Source: Crotalaria pallida
Taxonomy: Eukaryota; Streptophyta; Magnoliopsida; Fabales; Fabaceae
DNA length: 64,000 nucleotides
Assembly: GCA_037953625.1 (NCBI GenBank)
Contig: CM075652.1
Coordinates: forward strand, 53,685,501 to 53,749,500
Reading direction: 5' to 3'
The number at the start of each line of letters is the position of its first letter. The stretch's first letter is position 1. Positions 32,149 through 44,800 of the stretch are shown here, piece after piece. The notes below the pieces were generated by a model. The model made no database searches. It saw nothing but the letters and a program-made list of their open reading frames with translations, and was not told the DNA's origin. A program made the translations under genes and the position numbers.

Positions 32149-34014
32149 ATGACTAGGGGCAATCCAAGCTAATTGCATCCATATAACCCTGAAATTGATA
32201 GAACTTATCACAGACTAGTTAGACAAAATAGGAACCAGTCCATAGGTAGTGAGTCTATTGAGTCTTTACATAGTCAGTCTGCTTCTTTTTCTTCTATTCC
32301 TATAAATTCTGATTCTTATTCTGATTCTTATTCTGATTATTCTGAAAATATGGCTCAACCTCCACCACGTGAGAGGACATTAAGGGAGCTGGCTGCACCT
32401 GATTTCACTATTGAAGATTTGTGCATCCAGTATCCCGATGACCCGTATGAGCTAAGGTCTGGACTAATTCATTTGTTGCCCAAGTTTAATGGTCTTGCAG
32501 GTGAGGATCCTCATAAACATCTCAAGCAGTTCCATATTGTCTGTGCTACTATGAAACCACATGATGTGCAAGAGGATCATGTTTGTCTTAAGGCATTCCC
32601 ACACTCCCTAGAGGGGCTAGCCAAGGATTGGTTGTACGATCTGGCCCCTGGTTCTATCACAGTCTGGGATGACCTGAAGAGGGCATTTTTGGAGAAATTC
32701 TTCCCTGCATGTAGAACAACAGCAATCCGAAAGGATATATCAGGCATCAGGCAACAAAGTGGAGAAAGTCTCTACGAGTACTGGGAGAGATTCAAGAGAC
32801 TGTGTGCGAGCTGCCCCCACCATCAGATCTCAGAGCAGTTGCTTATTCAATATTTCTATGAAGGTCTCAACCTCATGGAGAGAAACATGCTTGATGCTGC
32901 AAGTGGTGGTGCCCTAGGAGACATGACACCTTTAGAAGCCAGATTCAAGATTGAGAAGATGGCTTCCAATTGTCAACAATTCCATGCAAGGGGCAACAGC
33001 GATGCAATCATAGTGAGAGGAGTGAATGATGTTGGCACAAGTTCTGGTAAGGTTGAGAAGCTTGAACAGAAGATAGATTCACTTACAACTTTGGTCACTC
33101 AATTGGCCATCAACCAGAAGAAGTTGTCCCTGCCTGCTAGATTATGTGGCATATGCACATCCGCTGAGCACCCCACAGATGCATGCCCTTCTATGCAGCA
33201 ACAGCAACCAACAACTGGTGCTGACCAACCTGAGGCATATGCCGCCAACATCTTCAACAGTAGAAATCAGCAGCCACAAAACTTTGATCTCTCTACCAAT
33301 AGATACAACCCTGGTTGGAGGAACCATCCCAACCTGAGATGGTCTGATCAGCAGCAACCTTCACAGGTTCAATTTCAGAACAATTCTAGACCACCATATG
33401 TACCTCCTCCAGTCCAGCAACAGAGACAACAACAGGCTAATTCTGCACCACCAGCTCCTAGTACTGAGCAGCAGCCTTCATTGGAAGAGCTGATGAAATA
33501 GATGACCATGCAAAATCTCCAATTCCAACAGGAAACTAGAGCATCCATTCAAAGACAAGAGGCCTCCATTCAATCTTTGACCAATCAGATGGGACAGATG
33601 GCAACAGCAATCAACACTATGCAATCTCATAATTCTAACAAGTTGCCATCCCAAACAGTGATCAATCCAAACCAGAATGTGAATGCCATTAGTCTAAGGT
33701 CAGGGAAGCAGATTGTCACACCCACACCAGAATCTGACCTCAACAAAGATGATCTAGTTTCAACCAACAAGAAGAGCCAAATGGTCGAGGAGAGTGAGCA
33801 CACAAGTACCAGAAAATCCCATCCAGCTCAGCCTTCCACAAGCACAACACCTGCTGCTGCCCAACAACCACCCCCCATTCCTCTTCCTTTCCCACCAAGG
33901 GGGGTGACTCAAAGCAAGAAAATGGAAGAGATTGACAAAGAGATACTTGACACATTCAGGAAGGTGGAAGTCAACATACCCCTTCTTGATGCAATCAATC
34001 AGATTCCAAGGTAA
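32149..34014 (+). pseudogene. Element D gag (broken)
   Basis: Athila Gag starting MTRGNPS at ATG 32149, with TAA at 32170-32172, TAG at 33499-33501 and TAA at 34012-34014. The frame is otherwise continuous. Residues around ELAAPDFTIEDLCIQYP and YEYWERFKRLCASCP are the Athila Gag core, followed by a knuckle C-GI-C-TSAE-H-PTDA-C and a Gln-rich linker. Near 34009 the 5-bp word AAGGT is tandemly duplicated, shifting the frame, so Gag and protease are no longer continuous. Confidence 0.92.
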
Positions 34015-36554
34015 GGTATGCAAAGTTCTTGAAGGATCTATGCACACACAAACGGAAGCTCAAGGGAAATGAGAGGATCAGCATGGGAAGAAATGTCTCT
34101 GCTCTTATAGGTAAACCCGTCCCTCATATTCCTGAAAAGTGTAAGGATCCTGGAACTTTCTCTGTGCCTTGTATCATAGGTAATACTAAATTTGAGAATG
34201 CTTTGCTAGATTTAGGAGCATCTATTAATGTTATGCCTATGTCTGTTTTCAAGTCTCTTTCACTTGGACCTCTTCAACCTACGGGTGTGGTTATTCACTT
34301 GGCAAATAGATCTACTGCCTACCCCGCAGGTTTGATAGAGGATGTCCTGGTTCGGGGTGAAGAGCTTATCTTTCCTGCTGATTTTTATATTCTTGATATG
34401 GAAGAGGACACCTCTCGTAGTGCTGTCCCTATCATATTAGGGAGACCATTTTTGAAAACAGCCCGAACCAAGATAGATGTGCATGCAGGTACACTTTCCA
34501 TGGAATTTGATGACAGTGTGGTTCGATTCAATATTTTTGATGCTATGAAACATTTTTCTGATGACCACTCTGTTTTTCATGTTGACTTGATTGATGATCT
34601 GATTGATGAGCATGTTCTAGACTTTTTGCATGATTATGATTTGCCATCTTTCACTAGCTCATTTACTTGTTCTGCATGTTCTGATTCCGAAATGTGCACT
34701 GCATGCATTGAAATTGACCAGTTTTTAAATTCTGCTACTGCATCTGTTGATTCATATGATATAGATTCAGATCATGCTAACCCCATTTCTGTTTTGCATG
34801 AGTCTAATTCACTTGTTCAGGTGCAGGCGGCAGAATCCAATTCTGCTGCTCCTTTAGTTCCATCTGTGATGCAGGCACCTTTATTGGACCTGAAGCCCCT
34901 TCCTCCTCATCTCAAATATGCTTACTTGGAGGCTGAGCAGAAACTTCCAGTGATCATCTCTACCTCCCTTTCTGTTGATCAAGAGAAGCAGCTGCTGGAT
35001 GTGATTAGAGCAAACAAAAGGGCAATAGGATGGACTTTGGCAGACATACCTGGTATTAGCCCCTCCATGTGCATGCATCGGATTTTATTGGAGGATGGGG
35101 CTAAACCAGTGAGACAACCCCAGAGACGGTTGAACCCCCAGATTCTTGATGTGGTGAAGAAAGAGGTCACCAAGCTGCTGCAAGCTGGCATTATCTACCC
35201 CATTTCAGACAGCACTTGGGTAAGCCCGGTTCAAGTAGTTCCCAAGAAGTCTGGGGTGACAGTTGTCAAAAATGAGAAGGATGAGCTGATTCCCACTAGA
35301 GTGCAGAACAGTTGGAGAGTCTGCATTGATTATAGGAAGCTCAACCAGGTGACCCGCAAGGATCACTTTCCTCTTCCCTTCATTGATCAGATGTTGGAGC
35401 GCCTGGCAGGTAAATCTCACTATTGCTTCTTAGATGGTTTCTCTGGTTATTTCCAAATCTGTATTGCACCAGAGGACCAACATAAGACTACATTTACCTA
35501 TCCTTTTGGTACATTTACTTATAGGAAGATGCCTTTTGGCCTATGCAATGCTCCTGGCACTTTTCAAAGATGTATGATGAGTATTTTTAATGACTTACTT
35601 GAGCATTGCATAGAGGTCTTCATGGATGATTTTAGTGTATATGGTTCCTCTTTTGATGCATGTCTTGATAGTTTGTCTAAGGTGCTTAATAGGTGCATTG
35701 AGACTAACCTTGTCTTGAATTTTGAAAAATGTCATTTTATGGTAGAACAAGGCATAGTCTTAGGGCACATTATTTCGCATAAGGGCATAGAGGTTGACCC
35801 TGCTAAGCTGCATGTAATATCACATTTGCCTTACCCCTCTTGCATGCGAGAGGTGCATTCTTTTCTTGGCCATGCAGGTTTCTATCGAAGGTTTATTCAG
35901 AACTTTAGCAAGATAGCCCTTCCACTATCCAACTTGCTTCAAAAGGATACCACATTTGAGTTTGGAGACCAACGCAAGAAAGCATTTGATGAGTTAAAGA
36001 GAGCACTCACCACCACTCCCATCATCCAACCACCTGACTGGACTCTCCCATCAGAGCACCGTGCATATTGGGCTGTGAAGCAATGCAACTTAGCTCTTGA
36101 TCAAGCGGGTGAGGAGAGGAAGCTGCAGTTGAGTGAGCTAGATGAGATCCGTTTGGAGGCCTATGAGAATTCCAAGTTCTACAAAGAGAAGACCAAGAAG
36201 CTCCATGATAGCTCAATTTGCAGAAAGGAGTTCTTGGTTGGTCAAAAAGTGTTGCTCTACAACTCTAGGCTTGGACTCATTAGTGGAAAGCTCCGCTCTA
36301 AATGGATTGGACCGTTTGTATTCACCCAGGTGTTTCCTTATGGCACTATGGAGATCAAGAGTGAGTCCACAGACAAGAGCTTCAAAGTCAATGGTCACCG
36401 ACTCAAGCCTTTCCTCACTACCCCTTCTTTGGATGATGCACCTGTGGACCCATTTTTGACCCACCATGATTTAGGGAGTCTTCTTTTCTCCTTCTTTACT
36501 ACTTTTATTCCACTTGTCTATATCTGTCTGATTCTGCTATTTGTTTTACATTGA
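34015..36554 (+). pseudogene. Element D pol: protease-RT fused to integrase C-terminus
   Basis: Open from the frameshift to TGA 36552-36554 (841 codons if started at 34029). Order: aspartic protease (LDLGASINVMP, about codon 60), an Athila linker rich in Asp/Ser, and RT (VCIDYRKLNQVT, FMDDFSVYG, FLGHAGFYRRFI). Then an abrupt join occurs at PPDWTLP|SEHRAYWAVK. To the right of the join is the integrase C-terminal part (LDQAGEERKLQLSELDEIRL, KWIGPFVF). RNase H and the integrase zinc finger and DDE core are absent. The join keeps the frame, so a protease-RT-tail protein could be read. The last ~25 residues are hydrophobic. Confidence 0.92.
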
Positions 36555-37986
36555 GGACAATGTGTGATTTAAGTGTGGGGGGGGGAGACTAGTTTAGGTT
36601 GCATATTTTTGCTTTGATTTTTTAGGTTTTGCTAAGTTTTGGGCATTTTCTTGCATGTTTTTGCTTCATTTTAGTAGAGTCTTGGTATCTTGTGTCTGAA
36701 TTCATGCATTTCTGTGTGTAAAGTTGCTTTTGATAATTAAGAGGTGGTAACACTGTGATAGAATTGTCCCTTTTGTGAGGATTTGAGCCTTAATTGTGGG
36801 TGGATTGCTATATATGCCACCTAATTTTTCTTTCATGTGTGATTGCACTCTGGATTACTTGCACTCTAGAACTTGACTTGACTCTTGTTGATACTTGATA
36901 TTCCCATGCACATTTTGAAATGATTTAGGCATTGTTTTTTTTCTTGAATAAGCCACTAGCCATATGAGCCTACCTTGAATGAATTTATCCTTTGATAGCC
37001 CCTTTGAGCCTTTATATCCCTTTTCTTTGTTCTTTAGCTCATTACAAGCCTATGACTGAAAAACCATGATTGTCCTAACCTTAGGGAATGTTGGAGCTTT
37101 GGAATTGTTTTGGGAATGGGTATTAAGTAAGCGAGGGTGCTTTGTTCTTCATCTCTTGTGAGTTCTGGGTTTTGCCTCTATGGTCGGTGAAGTAATTATG
37201 GCTTTATCTCATTATGTCATTTTTGTTGTTTCTTCTTCCCTTTCGTTCATGAAGTTCTGCAATGAAAAGAAAAAAAAAATTGAAAAAATGAATGATGAAA
37301 AAAAAAGAGGAAGAAGAAAAAAAAAAGAAAAAAAAGAAAGAAAAATATAGAATAAAAGGTTGATTGAGGCATAGAGGATTGGAATTAGAGGTTGTTGTTA
37401 TGTTTATCATTTCATTTTGGGGTGGATTGTGCTTATTTTTTTACTTATTCCCCATTGCTCCTTTATTTCCTTGGGTTTTAGCTACATTTCCCATATTTTT
37501 ATCCTACCTTGTCCTTGGCCCCATTACAATCCTGAAAAGACCTTTTGATCTTAGTGTGCATGTGTATTGATTGTTGATGTTAGAGGCTTGTCAAGCTTAT
37601 GGTTGTGTTTGTTTTTCATGATGTGCCTTGAGTGTAAACACTGATTAACCTTAAACACTTGAGTGTAAACACTATTGAGTGATCCTTGTGAGTTTCTATC
37701 ATCTTTGTGACTACCCTCTTGATGTCATTGGTTTTCTTTGCATATTTGAAATAATTGGATGATGTTCATGAATGCCTTGATTCTTTGGTCCTTATTTTCT
37801 TCGTGTGCTCGATTTTGCCCATTTCTTTGCATTTCCTAGAATTCATTGTGAAGTATGTAATCTCTTAGGTTTGCATTCATTAGTTGTAGTAATCTTGTTG
37901 CATGATTCACTTTGGTGCATATTGATTTTCTCAGTCCTAATTCTTAGTTTTGCCCAGGAGTGCAAAAGGATAAGTGTGGGGGTATT
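36555..37986 (+). other. Element D 3' non-coding region with two G-rich tracts
   Basis: About 1.4 kb without a credible ORF lies between AAGTGTGGGGGGGGG (36570-36586) just after pol and AAGTGTGGGGGTA (37973-37985) just before the 3' LTR. In Athila elements this region can hold an env-like ORF; none is seen here. A nearly pure A/G stretch occupies 37263-37350. Confidence 0.75.
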
Positions 37987-39109
37987 TGATGAGCATTTTA
38001 TTTCCCATTTTTCCTTGCATTATTTTACTCCTATTATTGATACTTGTTGCCTATTTGACATTGTTTAGCTTGATTTAGTGATTTAGAGTTTATTGGACTA
38101 TTATTCTGAATATTGTTTAATTTGGGATTATTTAGCCTAATTAATTCTATTTCTATTTTCAGGTCATATTTGGCACAAGGGCTTTTTGGACATTTTGGGA
38201 ATGAAGATTTAATTTTGGAAGAGAAGATATATGATGAAGTGAAGATTGTAATCTATCTTTAGGATTAGTTGAGATTTAGTTATATCTTTTAAGATTTAGA
38301 TTTTATCTATAAGATATTTTTAGATTTAATTTAGAGATAAGCTTTCCTTAGGATTTGGGCCCATGATTTAGGCCCGTTTTGTGATTTAAAAAGCCAAATT
38401 CGTGTAAACCCTTGGGGGAGAGCTTCCATTCCACGTTTTTTACATTCTCTCTCATAGAGAAGGCTTAGTTTTGCTCTCCAAGCTTGTGGAGGCTGCTAGG
38501 GTTTCTCTCTCTTCTCTTTTCTACACGTTTTTGGTATTTTTCTTCATGGAAGGCTAAACTCTTAGGTTAAATCCCTTTGGTAACGTATCACATACTCTTG
38601 AGGTTTTGTTCTTAATGCTATTTCGTTTTTATTCACTGTTTTCATGCTTATTGATATGTTATGGTTCGCTTAGTTCCATTCTATAGAGATAATCCATGTG
38701 TATGAATACTTAATTTATGCAAACTCGTAAAAACTCCATGCTTTGGATTTTAATGCTTAATTAGAGGTTTGGGTTTTGGGGTGAGAATTGAATTTTCGCT
38801 TAGTATTTAATTCTCACGAGTTGGACAGTGAAGAAGAAAGAAATTGATCTTTTGTGACCGATGATAGAGTTGTGAACGCGAGCCAAAGGGGTTTATCCGC
38901 TTTTCCTTATCTGTTTCTTCGTTTTAATTTAATTCTGTTTTGATTTCAATTATTCAATATTCAATATAAAAAAAAACCCCCCTGTTTTCTATGCATACTA
39001 TGTGTTCGACCTTTTGCTTGATAAGATATTCCTTGGGAGACGACCTAGGAGTCACTTCCTAGTACTATACTTAAACTGTTTTTATTTGTATCGGGTACGG
39101 CCTCGATCA
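37987..39109 (+). repeat. Element D 3' LTR
   Basis: Near-copy of 30302-31423. Visible differences include CGTATCAC for TGTATCAC near 38583 and ATGTGTTCG for TTGTATTCG near 39000. It ends CTCGATCA beside the right CCGAG. Confidence 0.93.
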
Positions 39110-41825
39110 CCGAGATCCGTAAGCATGGCCACTCGAACAATTGAGTTCATTCACCGAACGTGGCCATCCGAGCTCCACCGCCGAACGTGGCATCCGAGCT
39201 CCACCACGGAACATGGCCACTCGAAAAACCGAAGACAACCTCTGACATTGCAACTCGGCTTCAAGAGTCATGGATCTTGACTTTCATCGGAGAAGAAGTG
39301 CTCACTCAACCGCCGGGAAGATCTCAGCCGCCGAGAAGAAGAAGAAGCCAAAGAGGGAGCAGATGAAGAAATAGTCGCCGAGAAGAAGGCAACTTGGGGA
39401 GTGATACCCAATTTGCAGCGTAGAAAAGAAATCCAATTGGGCCCAGTCCAGAAACTTTGGAGGCCCACCAAGTACTTAGTATGATAAATTTATAGAATAA
39501 TGTATTTATTGATTTATTTATAGCATTATTGGTGAAATGAACCCTCCCTCTAGCGCCAGCTAGCAGCACCAACTATCAAGAGCAAGAAAGTTAAGACCTA
39601 AACAGAATAGAGAAGGCAAACATAGCTTAACACCAAGCAAGCCCAGCAAAGGTGTCCAAGCTACTGAAGGACCCTGCTGAGATTCTCATTATTGGGCAAA
39701 TTATTTTCCGAGTATGGAGATTGCAATAATGTTGCTCTTCCCGGAACCCAGTGATGAGGGCGAGGAAATTCGTACCGAGTTTCTATCTTTGAGCTCTTAT
39801 TTCGATCATTGAGAAGCACACATTCGGCTCCTATTTCAGATATATGTGCCGGCTATGGCGGACCGTCCACAGCGTCCCCCCTTCGGCATCTCACACATTC
39901 GGAATGTCAGGAACCACACACTACTCTGCCCTTCTCGGATTTAGAAGACGATTGCAAAAACATCGCACTTGATTCCCCGTGCCTGAAATCATATAATTCA
40001 AGGAAAAGGCCCTCAATGTCGAACAAAGCCCATATTAGAAGACTTCAAACTGACAACCCTCAATTTCACATTCCTCTCCTCAACCCAACATCCCTCATGT
40101 CAAATCAGGGAAAGAATTCTCGTTCTCTTGTTATCTTTCTATTTATATAGCATTCTACGTGATTACTTCACACACAAGCTTATATTTAGTTTACCTGATG
40201 CAATATTTTGGACATGTGCTTTTAATATTTAGTTCCTTATAATTCCTTTACATGTCTCTTATTATTTGATATTCTCCATGCTGATACGTAATGTATTGTT
40301 GAGAAAATCTTCTTGCTACTGAATGCCCTTAAATATTTGTCTATCCTGTTGTGATAGGATAATAATTCTCTATATATATCGCCTGTTGAGTGACGTACAT
40401 TAGTTTCCGACAATCACGCATTGTCATCATTCATGAATTAATGCTTTCATCTGGTTTGTTGCTATTAAATGCTCTAACATGTTGATAAATGTCATTCATT
40501 ATAATTATTGCTTATGATAAACTTGAAATCATACATCTTTTTGTGGGCAATCCTGTCTCGTTGTATGGTATTTAATTAGTTGCCACTATCATGCAATTCA
40601 TGCTGCTTTTATTTCGGCATCTTATATTCACCTACCAATAATTCTCATTGTTGTTATTTAATGACGATTACTGATTATTGTTCTTATACATGTAATGTAA
40701 GGTTCAAGAAATGATGGTCGAACTTATCAAAAAGGAAGGCAGAACAGCTAAGATTTTCTCCAGAATTGACAGGACCATCACGGCTTCATGATTGAGAACA
40801 GTCTAAAAGGGCATATATTATTTTATTTCATACTCATTTCTGACCTGGGAAACTTTCTAAATAAATTGCGCGACTTATTGGAAAGGGAGGCCGAGCAGCT
40901 AGGATCCTCTTTAATTTATGTTTATATCTGACCTGGGAGATTTTCTAGTTCAATTATCCCGAGAACAACTCACCCACTGATCCGAGCTCACGAACGCGAC
41001 CCTACCTTTGTGGTAGAACGGTTTGTCGTGCCAACGACTTCCATGCATACACCTACATGCCTTTCTAACCGGACTTGCCATCCCGTTAGAACTTGGCGAT
41101 TTATATACAGCTCCTTTTCAGGAATGCTTATAAATCATCCCAGTAGGTAGAGAAGCCCGACTACACAGAGCTCTCCCATCAGAGCCTAGACAGTCGCGGA
41201 CCAAAGGACATGGCCTTGGCTCAGGTGCCAGTGATCCGAGTTCTCGCATAGAATTCGGACTAGCTTTCACACATCCGTACGTACTAGCCTTTCCGTTGGC
41301 ACTAGCCACCCAACTGGAGCTCAGGTGTCAGTACAAAGGAGCACCCGACTCCACAGGACCAACCCACGAGTCCTGGCACAATCGGGGGACGAAGACCCCA
41401 CCTCGGCACAGGTGCAAGGTCTGAGCTCTCCTTACCGCATTCAGCTAAACGCTCGACGGATAAAAAATCTTTTCCTCCTTCTCAGCAAGGGGGTCAATCA
41501 AGTTGTCGGCCGAGAGATCAACCTCGGCCTTGTTGTTGTTGTAGACCACTAGCTTGATGTTCTCCAATCTCTTCGCCACAGCCTCCACGGCCTTGTGAGC
41601 TTCTTCCTTGCCTTTCTCAAGCTCGGACACCTCCTCCCTCAACTCATTCCTCTCACACCCCAGATCCGAGCACTGTTCATTTTCGGCCTTTCTCGAGTTC
41701 GGTCACTTTCTCGGCTCAAGCAGCTTCATAATTGCCACGGAGCTCCCTCGTTCAATCCGGGAACCAAAACCTAGTATCTTAAAGTTGAGATGGTCATCAA
41801 GTATTCGCTCCCTCGTCTCGCGCGT
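39110..41825 (+). mobile_element. Element C internal region, right of D
   Basis: Non-coding, GC-richer than its surroundings and full of CCGAG words. It contains three ~30-bp tandem units CCGAACGTGGC(C)ATCCGAGC near 39155-39215 and two diverged direct repeats ending AACAGCTAAGA / GAGCAGCTAGGA (about 40740, 40890). A minus-strand 65-codon frame (41445-41642), rich in Glu/Lys with a coiled-coil look, resembles coiled-coil segments of plant gypsy-associated proteins, but this is only an impression. It behaves as a large retrotransposon derivative without gag-pol. Confidence 0.5.
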
Positions 41826-44800
41826 GTTGAAGTTCATGTTTCCCCATGATGATGTTTTGATGATGACAACACAATTTAATAACATGTGTTTGAACAGGTT
41901 CAGGTACATTGATGATGCAAGAAGTTTTATTCTCTATTGAAGAATCTAGTCTTTTAGGGCTTAGTTGTTTTTGTAAAGCGAAAATTAGTCTAAGTTACTC
42001 AAGTTTATTTTTATATTGCTAGATTATGATGATGATGCTTTTCATTTTGAAAACTAGAAGAAGTATTTTAAAAACCCTTAGCTCCTGGAAGAAGTATTTT
42101 GTGAAAACCCTTTATGAAAACCTTTGGTTACAAACTTTTTTATGAAAATATAATTTTATTCTGGAGTAATCGATTACCCTTCAGGAATAATCGATTATCT
42201 TCTACAACATTTGTAACAAGAGAGTATGTAATGGATTAATTAAATTCCTGTAATGGATTACTTCTTTGGACTGGTCATCTAAGTGTAAGTAATTGATTAC
42301 TTGAAGATAATAATCGATTATATTTATTGCTGCAACATTTTTAGCAATCAGTATGTAAGTAATCGATTAATCTGACCAAAGTAATCGATTACTGATGCTA
42401 CAACTTTTGAAAAACTTTACCAGAGAGCAGGTAATCGATTAACCTTTTCCAAGTAATTGATTACTCATTTCAAATTTTGAAAAATGTGCTGAAATCAATT
42501 TGATTCTCAGAATGATTTATTTCCTTTTTTGGATGATCACGTTTTCTGATTTTAAGCTTCTTCTTCTACATTTTGAAAACACTAATGCACACAACATTCT
42601 TCTTCTTCTACTCTTCACTTTTGAAAATCTTTTTGAGAAGAAAAATAATCATCATCATCTTCATCTATTCTTCATTAAAAATAATCAAGAACAAAACCTT
42701 GAGTGTGCTTTAGTCTAATTCTTGCTATAGGAATTTATTGTTGTATCTGCTCTATCTAGAGAGCCTCATTTTTAGTTGCACAAATTTCTTTGTGACCAAA
42801 CCATTTCTTTGTAAGGGGAGTGTTTACCCTTAGTGATTAGGAAGTGTTATCCCTTAGGTTGAACGTGAGTCACGTTCTTAGGGCGAGAACCCTTGTGTTG
42901 GGTAGTGCTAGACGAAAGGTGGGTCACCTAGTAGTTAGGCTATCTGTAAAATCTAGGAAAGGTTTTCCTAGTTGTTTTTGAGGTCCCTAGCGAAAGGAGC
43001 TTCCTAGTAGCTTGCGGGGCGCTCTGGTTGTATTCGAGGACGCGTGGCGTCTTTGGTTTATTGAAAAGCTCAAGTGGGTCGCTTGAGGACTGGATGTAGG
43101 CCTTTTTGCCGAACCAGGATAAAATCCCCGGTGCAAAATTATGTATCCCTTATCTATTTACTTTTCGCATTTATATTTCGTGTTAATCATATTTTGCGAA
43201 TAAACCTATTTTCATGCTTTAAATTATTTAGCGCGAGTTTTGCTTTTTCATGGTGTTTAATATTCAATCTCGCGAATAATAAATTTTCAATATTAATATA
43301 AATATTCTTATTTATTCAATCCGCTTCGTTTTATGTAATATTGTGCTTAATGGCTTTGATTTAAAACCAAAGAATGTTTTAAACGAATTTGACAAAAAAT
43401 GTTTTGCCTTGAATATTCAAGCTATGCGGATTTTAAGAAATGTCTTGAATGATGATGCATATGCTAGAATCAAGGACTGTGTTAATGCTAAAAGTATTTG
43501 GGATACTTTACAAACACACTATGCTACTGATGATCTTTTGGAAAGTGTAAGTGTTCACAGATACAAACTGGCAAATAAGCAAGAGACAAGCACAAAGGTT
43601 GAATTGACCATCTCCCATGATGAAGTTTTGAATAATGATACTAAAAGCATGAGGAGCAATTCATCAAGTGAAGATGATAAGTTAGAAAGTCTATTTGAAG
43701 CATTCTTGGAGTCACACTTGGAATCAAGTTATTCAAATGAGGAGTCTGTAGACAACAAATTTGAACTATTCTCATTTACTCCTCACAAGGTAACTCTAAT
43801 TGACTCTCATTCCCTTAATCTACATGTTACTCATAATGATTTGAGAGATGATTTGAAAAATATTTCTTTGGAAAATAGCACCTCTACAAATCTTGAAAAT
43901 TGCAATTTTATTGAAAAACCTGTTGAGGTTGCTTCTTGTGATCTTCATAGTATTGCAAAATCCTCTTGCTCCAACTCTTTATTTGACAACATAGATAAGA
44001 ATGTGGGTATTCAAAAGTCAAGTAAAGTTGTTGACAATTGTGATTCTGAAGACAAGGATCATAAGTGTACTTTATACAAAAATGATTTTCGAAAATTCAA
44101 AGCGTCTCCGAAACCCATTGTTTGTAACTATTGTGGACGTTCGGGTCATATTTCTCACTTATGCTTTTATAATAAAAACAATCACATGAGAAATAAAATG
44201 AAATGGGTTCCAAAGGTTTCCAAGGAATCCAAGTCTAATCCTCCTGGACCCAAAATGAGATGGGTACCAAAGGTTTCTCTTTGTAACAGGAATGTAGAAA
44301 ACCAATTGCCAAAGGAAAAACCAAGAGGAAATCAGAAAGTGAATTGCTTTAAAATGGATCAGTGGATACCAAAAGATAGATGGAGTGACCAAAGGAAGAT
44401 CATGTCATCAAGAACCAAAGCTTTCACAAGAGGAAATGGAAAATTCACTTTGATGAAAAATCAGAAAAGAAAGCAATGGTGTAAGGCAAAATCTTCATGG
44501 CACAAAAGGTTTGAGGTAAATAGGTCATATTCTTATTATAACCATGATTATACAAGAACATACTTTGACTATTCCAAGTTATATTGACTTTGAAAATAAA
44601 TCATGTGTGGTAAAAATGTTTTTGAAATATTCTTGTCACATGATTATCATATCTTGGAAAAGTTGAGTACTTCTTTCATAATGTGTTATCTAGTGCAAAC
44701 TTGAGTTGATTAAGTTGGCATCTAAATGCATATTATGATTGAACTTGATATAATTCATAGTTATAAAGGAGCATATGATTTTGAGTATAAGCCTTAATTT

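Larger units (their letters stand above)
30302..39109 (+). mobile_element. Element D, Athila-type Ty3/gypsy, internally deleted
   Basis: An 8808-bp element starts TGATGAGC, ends CTCGATCA and is flanked by CCGAG (30297-30301 and 39110-39114). LTRs are 30302-31423 (1122 bp) and 37987-39109 (1123 bp). About 10 differences by eye (~0.9%) make it one of the youngest insertions here. The primer site TGGCGCCGTTGCCGGGGA (31428) is the Athila type, usually assigned to tRNA-Asp. Gag, protease and RT are present. RNase H and the integrase catalytic core are deleted in frame. A long non-coding tail precedes the 3' LTR. Confidence 0.95.

Noticed and set aside
37204..37410. Phe/Ser-rich minus-strand frame in D's tail, possible membrane (env-like) protein
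   Set aside because: It is the complement of a nearly pure A/G stretch, so the hydrophobic run is a composition artefact.
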